From assembly GCA_020216805.1 (NCBI GenBank), contig JAIWNN010000050.1:1-10000 (forward strand): a stretch of 10,000 nucleotides of DNA, read 5' to 3'. Within the stretch, counting starts at the first letter, position 1, and each line of letters begins with the position of its first letter. A program made the translations under genes and the position numbers. This DNA comes from Desulfarculus sp. GTDB taxonomy: Bacteria > Desulfobacterota > Desulfarculia > Desulfarculales > Desulfarculaceae. This document shows positions 1 through 6,352 of the stretch, piece by piece. Under the pieces are notes generated by a model. It searched no databases and was not told the origin of the DNA. It was given only the letters and a program-made list of their open reading frames with translations.

Positions 1-402
1 CACCTGCTTGTCTCCCAGGCGGATGCTCTCGTCGCTGCGCACCACGGCGTCCACGGATTTATCCAGCCCGTATGGCTGCTTGCGCTGGGTCTGCTCCCTG
101 GATTGGGGGAGCGCCGGCTGGCCTTCCTCGGACGGGGTCACGTCCACCACCGGACCCTGGGCGCTGGGTCCGGGCGGGGCGATGGCGTGGGGTTTCTCGG
201 GTTTGGCGCTGGAGCCGGTGGGCAGTCTGGTCGCCTGCTCCGGCGGGCGGGTCTGCTTCTGGGTCTCTCCCCAGATCATGACCCCGGCCAGGGCCGCGGC
301 CAGAAACAGCAGCACCAGGACCCAAGGCCAGCGGCTCGGCGTCTTGGGTTTGAGGGGAGCCCCCGGCGACGCCAGCGGCGCGGGAAGCTTTTCTTCGGTC
401 AT
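1..402 (-). CDS. Single-pass membrane protein of unknown function (partial, cut by left edge)
   Basis: The reading frame is open from an ATG at 402 to the window edge, giving 134 visible residues with no stop. GAGG at 409-412 sits 6 bases upstream of the ATG and supports this start. A basic, proline-containing N-terminus (about 1-24) leads into one hydrophobic helix at about 25-43. A long linker rich in Pro, Gln and Ser follows to about residue 110. The last visible stretch (about 111-134, YGLDKSVDAVVRSDES then IRLGD) looks like the start of a folded domain. The layout suggests an N-in protein with an extracytoplasmic C-terminus. I do not recognise the family. The gene begins 91 bases after the symporter stop on the same strand and may be the last gene of that operon, although no terminator or promoter between them settles this. 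Confidence 0.7.
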   Translation of the reverse strand, partial: MTEEKLPAPLASPGAPLKPKTPSRWPWVLVLLFLAAALAGVMIWGETQKQTRPPEQATRLPTGSSAKPEKPHAIAPPGPSAQGPVVDVTPSEEGQPALPQSREQTQRKQPYGLDKSVDAVVRSDESIRLGDKQV

Positions 403-493
403 TTCAAACCTCGCGGTGCCGGCGGCGCGTTCAATGCGTCACGCGCGGACCCGGCCCGCCGCCGAAGTCCGGCGCCCGCACCGGATTAGTTTA

Positions 494-2092
494 CTACAAA
501 TGGCGCCAGCAAAGCTCGATATGGTCGGCCTCGGGTCGAGGCGTGGTTAGGCTGACCACCAAGGCCAGGATCAAGGCCAGCGGCATGGCGATCAGATTGG
601 GGTCGGTGTACTGCAGGATCGCCCCCAGGGAGCCCGGGACCGCGCCGGCGACCAGGCTGTCCACGCCAAAGACCGAGCGACATAGGCCCAGGGCGGCCGA
701 TTCCTTGACATGCACGAAAGCGGTGAGGAAAAAGCTGGCGCCGGCCCCGCCCAGCATCGAGACCACCGCCCCGGCCTTGGTCATGCCCTTCCAATACAGC
801 CCCAGGAAATACACCGGCAAGAAGACCGCCGCGCAGAGCCCGAAGAAAAAGGCCGTGGCCCGGGCGATGATCGATGGCGGCAGCACCAGGCCCCAGATCA
901 GGGTGACCAGGATGGTGACAGCCACCCCCAGACGGGTGATGGTCACCTCGCCTTGGCCGGCGGAACCCAGTCCCCGCTCGTAGAAATCGCGCCCCAGGCT
1001 GGCGCCGCCCACGTGGAAGTGGCTGCCCAGGGTGGAGACCGCCGCGGCCAGCATGGCCAGCAGGAACAGCACCCCGTACCAGCCCGGCAGCAGGTTGCTG
1101 ACGAACAGAGGGATGATGCGGTCGATGTTGCCCTCGGCCACGTTGTAAGCCACCTGGCCGGTCTGTTGGAAAAACAGCACGTTGGACAGCGCGCCCACCA
1201 CGAAGGCCACGCCGGTGATGCCCAGGGTGAAGATGCCGCCCCACAGCACCGAGCGGTTGAGCTCACGGTCGCTGCCGGCCGACATGTGGCGCACCACCAG
1301 TTGGGGCTGGGCCAGCACCCCGATGCCCACCGCGTAAACCAGGGTGGTGTAGACCATCAGCCACAGCGGCGAGCCGGTCTCCAGACCCTGGGTCCAGCCC
1401 AGCATACCCTGGCTTTTCAGCGCCGCCGGAACCTGGGGGGCCAGGTCGCCCAGGGCCTGATGGGCCGCCCCCACCCCGCCCAGCTTGGCGTAGGTGAAGA
1501 TCAGCAGACCGGCCATCATCAGGAAGACCAAGGCGCCCTGGAAGGCGTCGGTGTAGAGAGTGGACTTGAGCCCGCCGGCCAGCACGTAGACCGCCATCAG
1601 GGCGATGAAGAAAAACAGGGCCCAGGTGTAGTTGAGCCCCAGGTTCACCTCCAGGAAGCGGGCCACGCCGATCAGCACCGCCGAGGAGTAGATGGGCAGA
1701 AAGAGAAAGATCAAGAGCCCGGCGAAGCCTTGCACGAAGCGCGACTGGTAGCGCCGGCCCAGGAGTTCGGGGAAGGTGTGGGCGTCCAGCGCCACCCCCA
1801 TGCGCCGGGTGCGCTTGCCAAAAACCGTGAAGGCGATGAATATCCCGACGAATACATTAAGGAATGTCAGCCAGAGCAGCGAAAAGCCATAGGCCCCGGC
1901 CGCCCCGCCGAAGCCGATGATGGCGGCGGTGGAGATGAAGCTGGCGCCATAGCTGAGCGCCAGCAGGAAGGGGCTGGCCTGGCGGCCGGCCAGCAGGTAA
2001 TCCCCGGCCTGGCGGTCCTCGCGCCAGCCTTTGTAGCCCAGCCAGAGCAGCAGGCCGATGTAGAGGATGGCGAGAACGATCTTGGCTAGCAT
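494..2092 (-). CDS. Sodium:solute symporter (SSS family)
   Basis: This 532-residue protein is about 13 hydrophobic helices long, the usual size for SSS (PutP/SGLT-type) secondary transporters, which import a solute together with Na+ across the inner membrane. Family marks include the first-helix region around 46-75 (ALSYGASFISTAAIIGFGG), the signature GGLKSTLYTDAFQ at 173-185, and a Na+-site-like AAAVST at 349-354 followed by a D-F-Y at 369-371. The ATG at 2092 has GGAGG at 2097-2101, 4 bases upstream. The substrate cannot be read from the sequence; organic acids, amino acids and sugars are all possible for this family. The gene lies 45 bases after a small membrane protein that is probably its partner. 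The C-terminus is short and hydrophilic, with no added kinase or regulatory domain. Confidence 0.93.
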   Translation of the reverse strand: MLAKIVLAILYIGLLLWLGYKGWREDRQAGDYLLAGRQASPFLLALSYGASFISTAAIIGFGGAAGAYGFSLLWLTFLNVFVGIFIAFTVFGKRTRRMGVALDAHTFPELLGRRYQSRFVQGFAGLLIFLFLPIYSSAVLIGVARFLEVNLGLNYTWALFFFIALMAVYVLAGGLKSTLYTDAFQGALVFLMMAGLLIFTYAKLGGVGAAHQALGDLAPQVPAALKSQGMLGWTQGLETGSPLWLMVYTTLVYAVGIGVLAQPQLVVRHMSAGSDRELNRSVLWGGIFTLGITGVAFVVGALSNVLFFQQTGQVAYNVAEGNIDRIIPLFVSNLLPGWYGVLFLLAMLAAAVSTLGSHFHVGGASLGRDFYERGLGSAGQGEVTITRLGVAVTILVTLIWGLVLPPSIIARATAFFFGLCAAVFLPVYFLGLYWKGMTKAGAVVSMLGGAGASFFLTAFVHVKESAALGLCRSVFGVDSLVAGAVPGSLGAILQYTDPNLIAMPLALILALVVSLTTPRPEADHIELCWRHL

Positions 2093-2137
2093 GCTTCCTC
2101 CAGGGTGGGGGAGGTTGAAGGGGCCCGTGGACGGCGC

Positions 2138-2296
2138 CTAATCCCCGGGGGGGGCCCAGCGGGAAAAGTCCCGCAACTCCTCGCTCAAGGGACCTGAGTC
2201 ATTGAACTTAATCAACCCATAGACCACGCAGAGCAGCGCGGCCAGGATGCTCAGCAGATAGGCCCAGCCCAATTCGGCGGCGGCGATGCCCAACAC
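2138..2296 (-). CDS. Symporter small accessory protein
   Basis: This is a 52-residue protein with one hydrophobic helix (about 10-29, containing WAYLLSILAALLCVVYGLI) and a short polar tail ending in PPGD. I chose the GTG at 2296 because GGAGG at 2302-2306 stands 5 bases upstream; the protein then begins MLGI, as I recall for this family. An ATG at 2320 is in frame but has no ribosome binding site. The pattern of one helix with an L-C-V-V-Y-G core, directly before an SSS transporter gene, matches the small proteins named symporter small accessory protein. They are thought to help or stabilise the transporter, but their exact role is not well known. The symporter follows after 45 bases, so the two are very likely co-translated from one mRNA. 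Confidence 0.8.
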   Translation of the reverse strand: MLGIAAAELGWAYLLSILAALLCVVYGLIKFNDSGPLSEELRDFSRWAPPGD

Positions 2297-2493
2297 GGCT
2301 TCCTCCAGATCTGCGGCCATCCCAGGGAAGGCCGGATTGTCGGCGCGGGGGAAAGGGGGGAGGCGGCCCGCCCCGCCCGCCCGTCGCCGCTCCGGCGGCG
2401 TCTGGCGCCGCCAGCCAGGCCGTCCGGGCAAGTGGACGCCGAGCCAAAGCAAGAAGCTCTAAGGGCGCGTGGCCCCGGGAGATGCTGACTGTC
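2297..2493 (-). other. Leader region of the symporter operon
   Basis: About 195 bases lie between the expected transcription start (near 2493) and the small protein start. The stretch is very GC-rich and contains a perfect 7-bp hairpin at 2394-2412 (GGCGGCG, loop TCTGG, CGCCGCC). An open frame continues upstream from the small gene to an ATG at 2452, but it is Arg/Pro/Gly-rich and lacks a ribosome binding site, so I do not call it coding. No T tract follows the hairpin on the minus strand, so it is not a simple terminator. Whether it regulates the operon is unknown. Confidence 0.4.
2302..2306 (-). promoter_or_regulatory. Ribosome binding site that decides the small protein start
   Basis: GGAGG on the minus strand lies 5 bases before the GTG at 2296. 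The same string GGAGGAAGC also precedes the symporter (GGAGG at 2097-2101). The match supports the GTG start over the upstream ATG at 2320. Confidence 0.75.
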
Positions 2494-2495
2494 AG
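2485..2495. promoter_or_regulatory. Short palindrome at the predicted transcription start
   Basis: CTGACTGTCAG is a perfect 5-1-5 inverted repeat lying about 5 to 15 bases after the -10 box. This is a usual place for a repressor operator, but the arms are short and no other copy was noticed, so chance cannot be excluded. Confidence 0.3.
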
Positions 2496-2499
2496 ACTT

Positions 2500-2529
2500 A
2501 CTATACGAAGCGCTCAGCCGGGGTGTCAA
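2500..2529 (-). promoter_or_regulatory. Sigma-70 promoter of the symporter operon
   Basis: On the minus strand a perfect -35 box TTGACA (2529-2524) is followed after 18 bases by TATAGT (2505-2500), a 5-of-6 match to the -10 consensus. Transcription should start near 2493. The -35 box overlaps the TGA stop codon of the kinase gene (2528-2526), so the symporter operon can be expressed independently of the kinase. It is the best promoter match I found in the window. Confidence 0.75.
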
Positions 2530-4892
2530 GGCGCTAGCCCGGGCTCTGCCTCGTCCGCCAGAGGGGCTCTCTGGCGGAGAATGGTGCGCATCAGGTGCAG
2601 CAACTCGCTGAAACGGTATGGTTTCTGTATGAATCTCAGATTGGGGCGCTTTAGCAGCTCGCCCAAGGCCGGGCTGACCGAGTAGCCGCTGGCCACGATC
2701 ACCGGCTGGCGCGGGTCCTGGTCCAGGATCGCCTCCAGACAGCGCTGGCCGCCCATGCCGGGCATCCCCAGGTCCAAGATCACCAGGGCCACCTCGCCGG
2801 CCAGACTGCGGTAGAGTTCAAGGGCTTCCTCGCCGCTGGTCACCGCCCGCACCCGGTATCCGGCCTGGCTCAGGACGGTCCGCCCCGCGGTCAGGATAGA
2901 GGCCTCGTCGTCGGCCAGGATCACGGTATGGTTGCCGGTCAGGGCCAGGAGGTTGAAGGGCGCCTGGTCAACGGACGCCGGCAGATCCTCCTGGCAACAA
3001 GGCAGGACGATCTCGAAGGTCGTGCCCTGGCCGGGGGGGCTGACGCAGGCGATGTGCCCGCCCATGGCCTTGACGATCTGGTAGACGGTGTAAAGCCCCA
3101 GGCCGGAGCCATGGCCCAGGGGTTTGGTGGTGAAAAAGGGGTCGAATATCTTGCCCAACACCTCGGGCGGGACGCCCTCCCCGCTGTCGCTGATGGTCAG
3201 CCGCAGGTACTCGCCCGGAGGCAGACCGCCCAGGGACTCGGCCTGTTCCCGGTCCAGGCTCTCCGCTCGGGTGGATACCTTGATCCGCCCGCCCTGGGGC
3301 ATGGCGTCCTTGGCGTTCAGGGCCAGGTTCAGGAAAACCTGCTCCAAGGAGGACGGCGCGGCCATGACCGGGCAGAGTCCAACGCCGAAGTCATACTCGA
3401 TGGTGATCATCTTGGGCAAGGTCCGCTCCAGCAGATCGATGGCCTGGCGGATCTCCTGGTTGAGGTCGGTGGGGCGCAGGGTTTCCGGCGATGGGATGCC
3501 GAAGCTGACCAGACGGCGCACCAGGTCCGCCCCCCGCTGGGTGGCCAGGTCGATCTGCTCCAGGGCCTCGCGCACCGCGGGCTCCAGGCCCTCGTCGGCC
3601 AGCAACAGTTGAGTGAAGCCCATGATGGCTTGCAGCAGGTTATTGAAATCATGGGCGATGCCGCTGGCCAGGTTACCCACCGCCTCCATCTTGCGGGCTT
3701 GGATGATCTCGGCCTGCATCTGCTTCATGCGGCGATGGGCCTCGATGCGTTCGGTGACGTCGCGGGCGATGCTGTTGACCTGGGGCTGGCCGTTCTGGTC
3801 CAGCGAGACCACATTGCGGTATTCGAACAAACGGGGCTGGCCGGACCGGTCCAGGCAACGCACGATGCCCGAATCCTCTCCGGTCGCCAGGATGCGGGGC
3901 AGATATTCATCGCGGTAAAGCTCCCGCGAGGAAGGAGGCATGAAATGGGACAACGGTCGGCCCTTAACCTCGGCGACCGGATAACCCAGGGCGCGGACCA
4001 CCGCCGGGTTGATGCTGGTGATCACCCCCTGGCTGTCATGGGTGAGGATCAGATCATTGACGCCCTCGAAGAGCTCCCGATGGCGCCGCTCGCTGCTGGC
4101 CAGGCTCTCCTGGGCCTTGCGACGGCTTTCGATCTCTTGGGTCAGCGCCATGATCAGGCGATTGCGGTCCCTGAGGGTGTGGTCGTACTCAGCCAGCAGA
4201 TCGTTGACCGTGCTGCGCAGCAGCCAGCGAAACAAGCGCTTATATAACCCGGCCGGTCCCCAACTCAGGCTGAACTCGCAGCAGTCGTCGCCGTCCAGCA
4301 CGCATTTGGTCTCGCGCGCGTCGATCAGCCTGCAACCCGAGGCCCGGAGCATGCCGATGTAGATGCCCAGGTTCCAACGGCAGACGTCCTTGGTCACTCG
4401 GAAGCCAGGGAAATAGCGCAGGGAGAAGACCGCCTCCCGGTTGGCGAGCCTGGTCAGTTCCACTTCCTTGGTGCGGTTGAAGCGGGCGTTGATCCTTTGC
4501 ACCTGCCGGGACAGGGCCTTGGGTCCCAGGATGCGGCTGACGAACAGCTCCCCCCGGGACAGTCGTTCCAGGACCGCGCCCTCGCCAGCCACCCGCAAGG
4601 GGTCGGGCAAGGGCACCACTTGATTGACGTTGCCCAACAGCCGTAACGACAGCTCGTTGGAAATCCAGCAGGACTCGTCCTCCAGGTTTTCCAGGGTCAC
4701 CGGAGCCAAACGGCTGGTGTCGGTCCGGTCGGGCAGCAGATAGGCCGGGTTGCCCACCACCCCCTCCACCAGGCGCGATACCGCCTCTTCGCCGTGGTGC
4801 TTGCGCAAGTAGGCGAAAAGTCCGCGCCAGTTCAGGCAACAGATATCCGGCGACATGGCGGTGGGGCTGGCGGCGGGCGTTTGGTCGGTCAC
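2526..4892 (-). CDS. Hybrid sensor histidine kinase with V4R/XylR_N-like, PAS and receiver domains
   Basis: This 788-residue protein has no clear transmembrane helix, so it is probably cytoplasmic. It begins with a ligand-sensing domain of the V4R/XylR_N type (about 15-212), ending in a C-x6-CCEF motif. A short helical linker (about 235-270) leads to a PAS domain (about 272-385). The HisKA segment has phosphoacceptor H414 in GIAHDFNN. The ATPase domain has the N box (N522, N526), G1 (D569-S-G-E-G), the F box FDPFF at 583-587 and G2 (GHGSGLGL). A C-terminal receiver (about 655-775) has acidic D661/D662, phosphoacceptor D707, S735 and K757, all intact. The start is a GTG with only a weak AGG 8 bases upstream; M13 (ATG at 4856) is an alternative. 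There is no DNA-binding output, so signal would pass through the receiver or a separate partner that is not in this window. The gene is divergent from the secreted protein gene and upstream of the symporter operon. Confidence 0.93.
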   Translation of the reverse strand: MTDQTPAASPTAMSPDICCLNWRGLFAYLRKHHGEEAVSRLVEGVVGNPAYLLPDRTDTSRLAPVTLENLEDESCWISNELSLRLLGNVNQVVPLPDPLRVAGEGAVLERLSRGELFVSRILGPKALSRQVQRINARFNRTKEVELTRLANREAVFSLRYFPGFRVTKDVCRWNLGIYIGMLRASGCRLIDARETKCVLDGDDCCEFSLSWGPAGLYKRLFRWLLRSTVNDLLAEYDHTLRDRNRLIMALTQEIESRRKAQESLASSERRHRELFEGVNDLILTHDSQGVITSINPAVVRALGYPVAEVKGRPLSHFMPPSSRELYRDEYLPRILATGEDSGIVRCLDRSGQPRLFEYRNVVSLDQNGQPQVNSIARDVTERIEAHRRMKQMQAEIIQARKMEAVGNLASGIAHDFNNLLQAIMGFTQLLLADEGLEPAVREALEQIDLATQRGADLVRRLVSFGIPSPETLRPTDLNQEIRQAIDLLERTLPKMITIEYDFGVGLCPVMAAPSSLEQVFLNLALNAKDAMPQGGRIKVSTRAESLDREQAESLGGLPPGEYLRLTISDSGEGVPPEVLGKIFDPFFTTKPLGHGSGLGLYTVYQIVKAMGGHIACVSPPGQGTTFEIVLPCCQEDLPASVDQAPFNLLALTGNHTVILADDEASILTAGRTVLSQAGYRVRAVTSGEEALELYRSLAGEVALVILDLGMPGMGGQRCLEAILDQDPRQPVIVASGYSVSPALGELLKRPNLRFIQKPYRFSELLHLMRTILRQRAPLADEAEPGLAP

Positions 4893-5144
4893 AGACGACG
4901 CCTATGGGATAAGAGATTGCGGGGAGGCCGAACCCGATGACCCCAAGACTATCAAATATTGGGCCCCTCCGGCGGGGAAAACGCACCCGCCATGGTCTTC
5001 GGGCCGGTCACGGTCCCTGTAGACGGCGGGAAATAGCCCCTCGCCACGGACCATCGTGCTAGGATGACCCGGCACACCGGCCGTGGCCGCGTCGGCTGGC
5101 GCGGGAGCGACCAAATTAACTCCAGCTAGTGCGTGAGGCCTATA
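4893..5144. other. Divergent intergenic region
   Basis: These 252 bases separate the kinase gene from the divergent secreted-protein gene and must hold both promoters if each is transcribed alone. I found no pair of -35 and -10 boxes good enough to call on either strand, and no sigma-54 type element. Open frames crossing the region on the minus strand are shadows rich in Gly, Pro and Arg. Confidence 0.5.
5135..5138 (+). promoter_or_regulatory. Ribosome binding site that decides the secreted-protein start
   Basis: GAGG lies 6 bases before the ATG at 5145. An upstream GTG at 5133 is in frame but overlaps this site and has no site of its own, so the ATG is preferred. Confidence 0.65.
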
Positions 5145-5909
5145 ATGCGACTTGCTTTCGCCCCCGCGCGACGCACGATAAAGGCCCCGGTCTTGGTCGT
5201 CCGCTGGCTGCTGGCCCTTCTGCTGGTGCTCAACAGCCTGGTTCCGGCCTGGGCGGCCAACTACGCCGATCCGGCCTACCAGGCGGCGGTGGCCGACGCC
5301 AAGTATCCGACCGCCAGCAAGATCAGCCACGATCTCACCCCGATCGTGGCCTGGAACCCGAATCTGGTCTGGGAAGGCGCACCCGGCCTGGGCCGGGTGA
5401 AGATGGTCGCCCTGACCCGCAGCTACTACGATGACTGGGTGGGGCGGGACTATCTGCTGAGTTTCGGCGAGTTGTGGGTGACCGTCGCTCCGGAGCTGAA
5501 GCAATTCTTCCAAGATGACCCCACCGGACCCAGCCTGCCGCGCCTGGAACAACTCCTGGGCCTGCCTCCGGAGAGCGGCTACACCCGCATCGTGGAGTTC
5601 TGGGTCGATCCGGCCGACCTGTTCCGGCCCAGTGCCGATCCCGAGATCACCGACCGCGAGGCCGAGCTGCCCCTGCCCGACGGCTATCGCAGCCAGGTCG
5701 CCAAGGCCTACCGCGACTGGTTCGCGGCCACCTGGTCCAGGCGTTATGAAACCGCCACCCCCTATCCCTGGACCCAATTGGGCTACACCTATGACTGGGG
5801 CTCCAGCAACCATATGGGCTTGAGCGAGTACGTGATCAGGAAGGGCTCGACGGTGGGCGTGGCCGGGGTCTGGGACCCGTTGGCCTACTTCACCCCCAGC
5901 CCCCGGTAG
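5145..5909 (+). CDS. Secreted protein of unknown function
   Basis: This 254-residue protein has a clear Sec signal peptide: basic residues at 2-20, a hydrophobic core at about 18-33 and a signal peptidase I site at AWA-A (about 35-38). The mature protein of about 217 residues is soluble, rich in Tyr, Trp, Asp and Pro, has no cysteine and is expected in the periplasm or outside the cell. Conserved-looking blocks are NPNLVWEGAPG (71-81), LWVTVAPELKQFF (110-122), a stretch around VEFWVDPADLFRP (150-162), DPEITDREAELPLP (165-178) and the C-terminal YPWTQLGYTYDWG (207-219) with GLSEYVIRKG (225-234). I recall similar blocks in uncharacterised secreted bacterial proteins but know no function. No enzyme motif is evident. 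A selenoprotein gene starts 96 bases downstream on the same strand. Confidence 0.85.
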   Translation: MRLAFAPARRTIKAPVLVVRWLLALLLVLNSLVPAWAANYADPAYQAAVADAKYPTASKISHDLTPIVAWNPNLVWEGAPGLGRVKMVALTRSYYDDWVGRDYLLSFGELWVTVAPELKQFFQDDPTGPSLPRLEQLLGLPPESGYTRIVEFWVDPADLFRPSADPEITDREAELPLPDGYRSQVAKAYRDWFAATWSRRYETATPYPWTQLGYTYDWGSSNHMGLSEYVIRKGSTVGVAGVWDPLAYFTPSPR

Positions 5910-6005
5910 GCCGCTGGGCCAAACTGGCCGGCCCGGCTCCGGTTTCGCTTGACTTCCGGCCATCCTGCCCCATCTTTATAGGCGGAATTAAGCCGGAGAC
6001 GAGAC

Positions 6006-6311
6006 ATGCGCATCCAGATCGACCCCCAGGCCGTGGAGTTCATTCGCCAAAAGGGCGGCCAGGTGACGGTGACCGCCCCCAAGCCGGCCCGCGGCTGAGG
6101 CGCGGCCACGCCGGCGCAGGTCGCGCCCGGACCTCCTCCGCAGGAAGCCAGCCGGCTGTTCCAGCGGCACCTGGTGGACGGCCTGGAGGTCTTCCTGCCC
6201 CGGGGTCTGATGCTGGCCGCGCCAGCCCTGACCATCGCCCTGGGCGGATTCTGGAAGTTCCGTTGGTTGAAGGTCCACGGCGCGGCCATACCCCAGAGCT
6301 GCGCCTTCTAG
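6006..6311 (+). CDS. Probable selenoprotein, CC/Se-motif (HesB-related) family, Sec31 encoded by UGA
   Basis: The frame starts at an ATG with GGAG 7 bases upstream and runs to TAG at 6309-6311, 101 residues in all, broken only by TGA at 6096-6098 (codon 31). The residues before it, IQIDPQAVEFIRQKGGQVTV, and those after it, DGLEVFLPRGL then ALTIALGGFWKFRWLKVHG, both fit one small beta-rich fold. I recall this layout from the CC/Se-motif (HesB-related) proteins, in which a Cys pair or Sec sits just after the first strand. A SECIS-like hairpin lies just downstream (6111-6130). The part after the UGA has no ribosome binding site of its own. The molecular function of the family is not established; redox or metal handling is a guess. 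A pseudogene or sequencing error is the main alternative, made less likely by the hairpin and by the intact frame on both sides. The BI-1 gene follows after 41 bases. Confidence 0.82.
6111..6130 (+). promoter_or_regulatory. Bacterial SECIS-like hairpin for the UGA at 6096
   Basis: CC-GGCGC pairs with GCGCC-C-GG, a 7-bp stem with a single bulged C, closing the loop AGGUC (6118-6122). The loop starts 20 bases after the UGA, against 18 for the AGGUCU loop of E. coli fdhF as I recall it. The GGUC core is the part contacted by SelB in that system. The hairpin lies inside the coding sequence, as expected for bacteria. Confidence 0.78.
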
Positions 6312-6352
6312 ACTTGTGACCCTTGGCGACAACCCCCTGAAGGAGTTGCCCG

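Noticed and set aside
418..470. Inverted repeats (GCGCGT/ACGCGC, GGCGGC/GCCGCC) between the symporter and the left-edge gene
   Set aside because: They are short, lie in very GC-rich DNA and have no T tract on the minus strand, so they are not a supported terminator.
2928..4247. 439-codon open frame on the plus strand
   Set aside because: It is antisense to the histidine kinase and has the composition of a shadow frame with no recognisable domain.
5141..5146. Perfect TATAAT, a possible -10 box
   Set aside because: It overlaps the ATG at 5145, which has its own ribosome binding site and a good signal peptide behind it. The nearest -35-like string (TTAACT, 5116-5121) is 19 bases away and poor.
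5914..5936. Hairpin after the secreted-protein gene (CTGGGCC / GGCCCGG, 9-base loop)
   Set aside because: It is followed by CTCCGGTTTCGC, not a T tract, so I do not call a terminator.
4902..5963. 353-codon open frame on the minus strand
   Set aside because: It is antisense to the secreted-protein gene, rich in Gly, Pro, Ala and His-Gln runs typical of shadow frames in GC-rich DNA, and has no ribosome binding site or domain.
5949..5980. TTGACT and TTTATA before the selenoprotein gene as a promoter
   Set aside because: The spacer is 20 bases, and 22 for the TATAGG option, too long for a normal sigma-70 promoter, though a weak promoter is possible.
6006..6098. A 30-residue peptide ending at the TGA, or a pseudogene
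   Set aside because: The frame continues for 70 family-like codons and a SECIS-like hairpin lies at the right distance, so recoding explains the TGA better.
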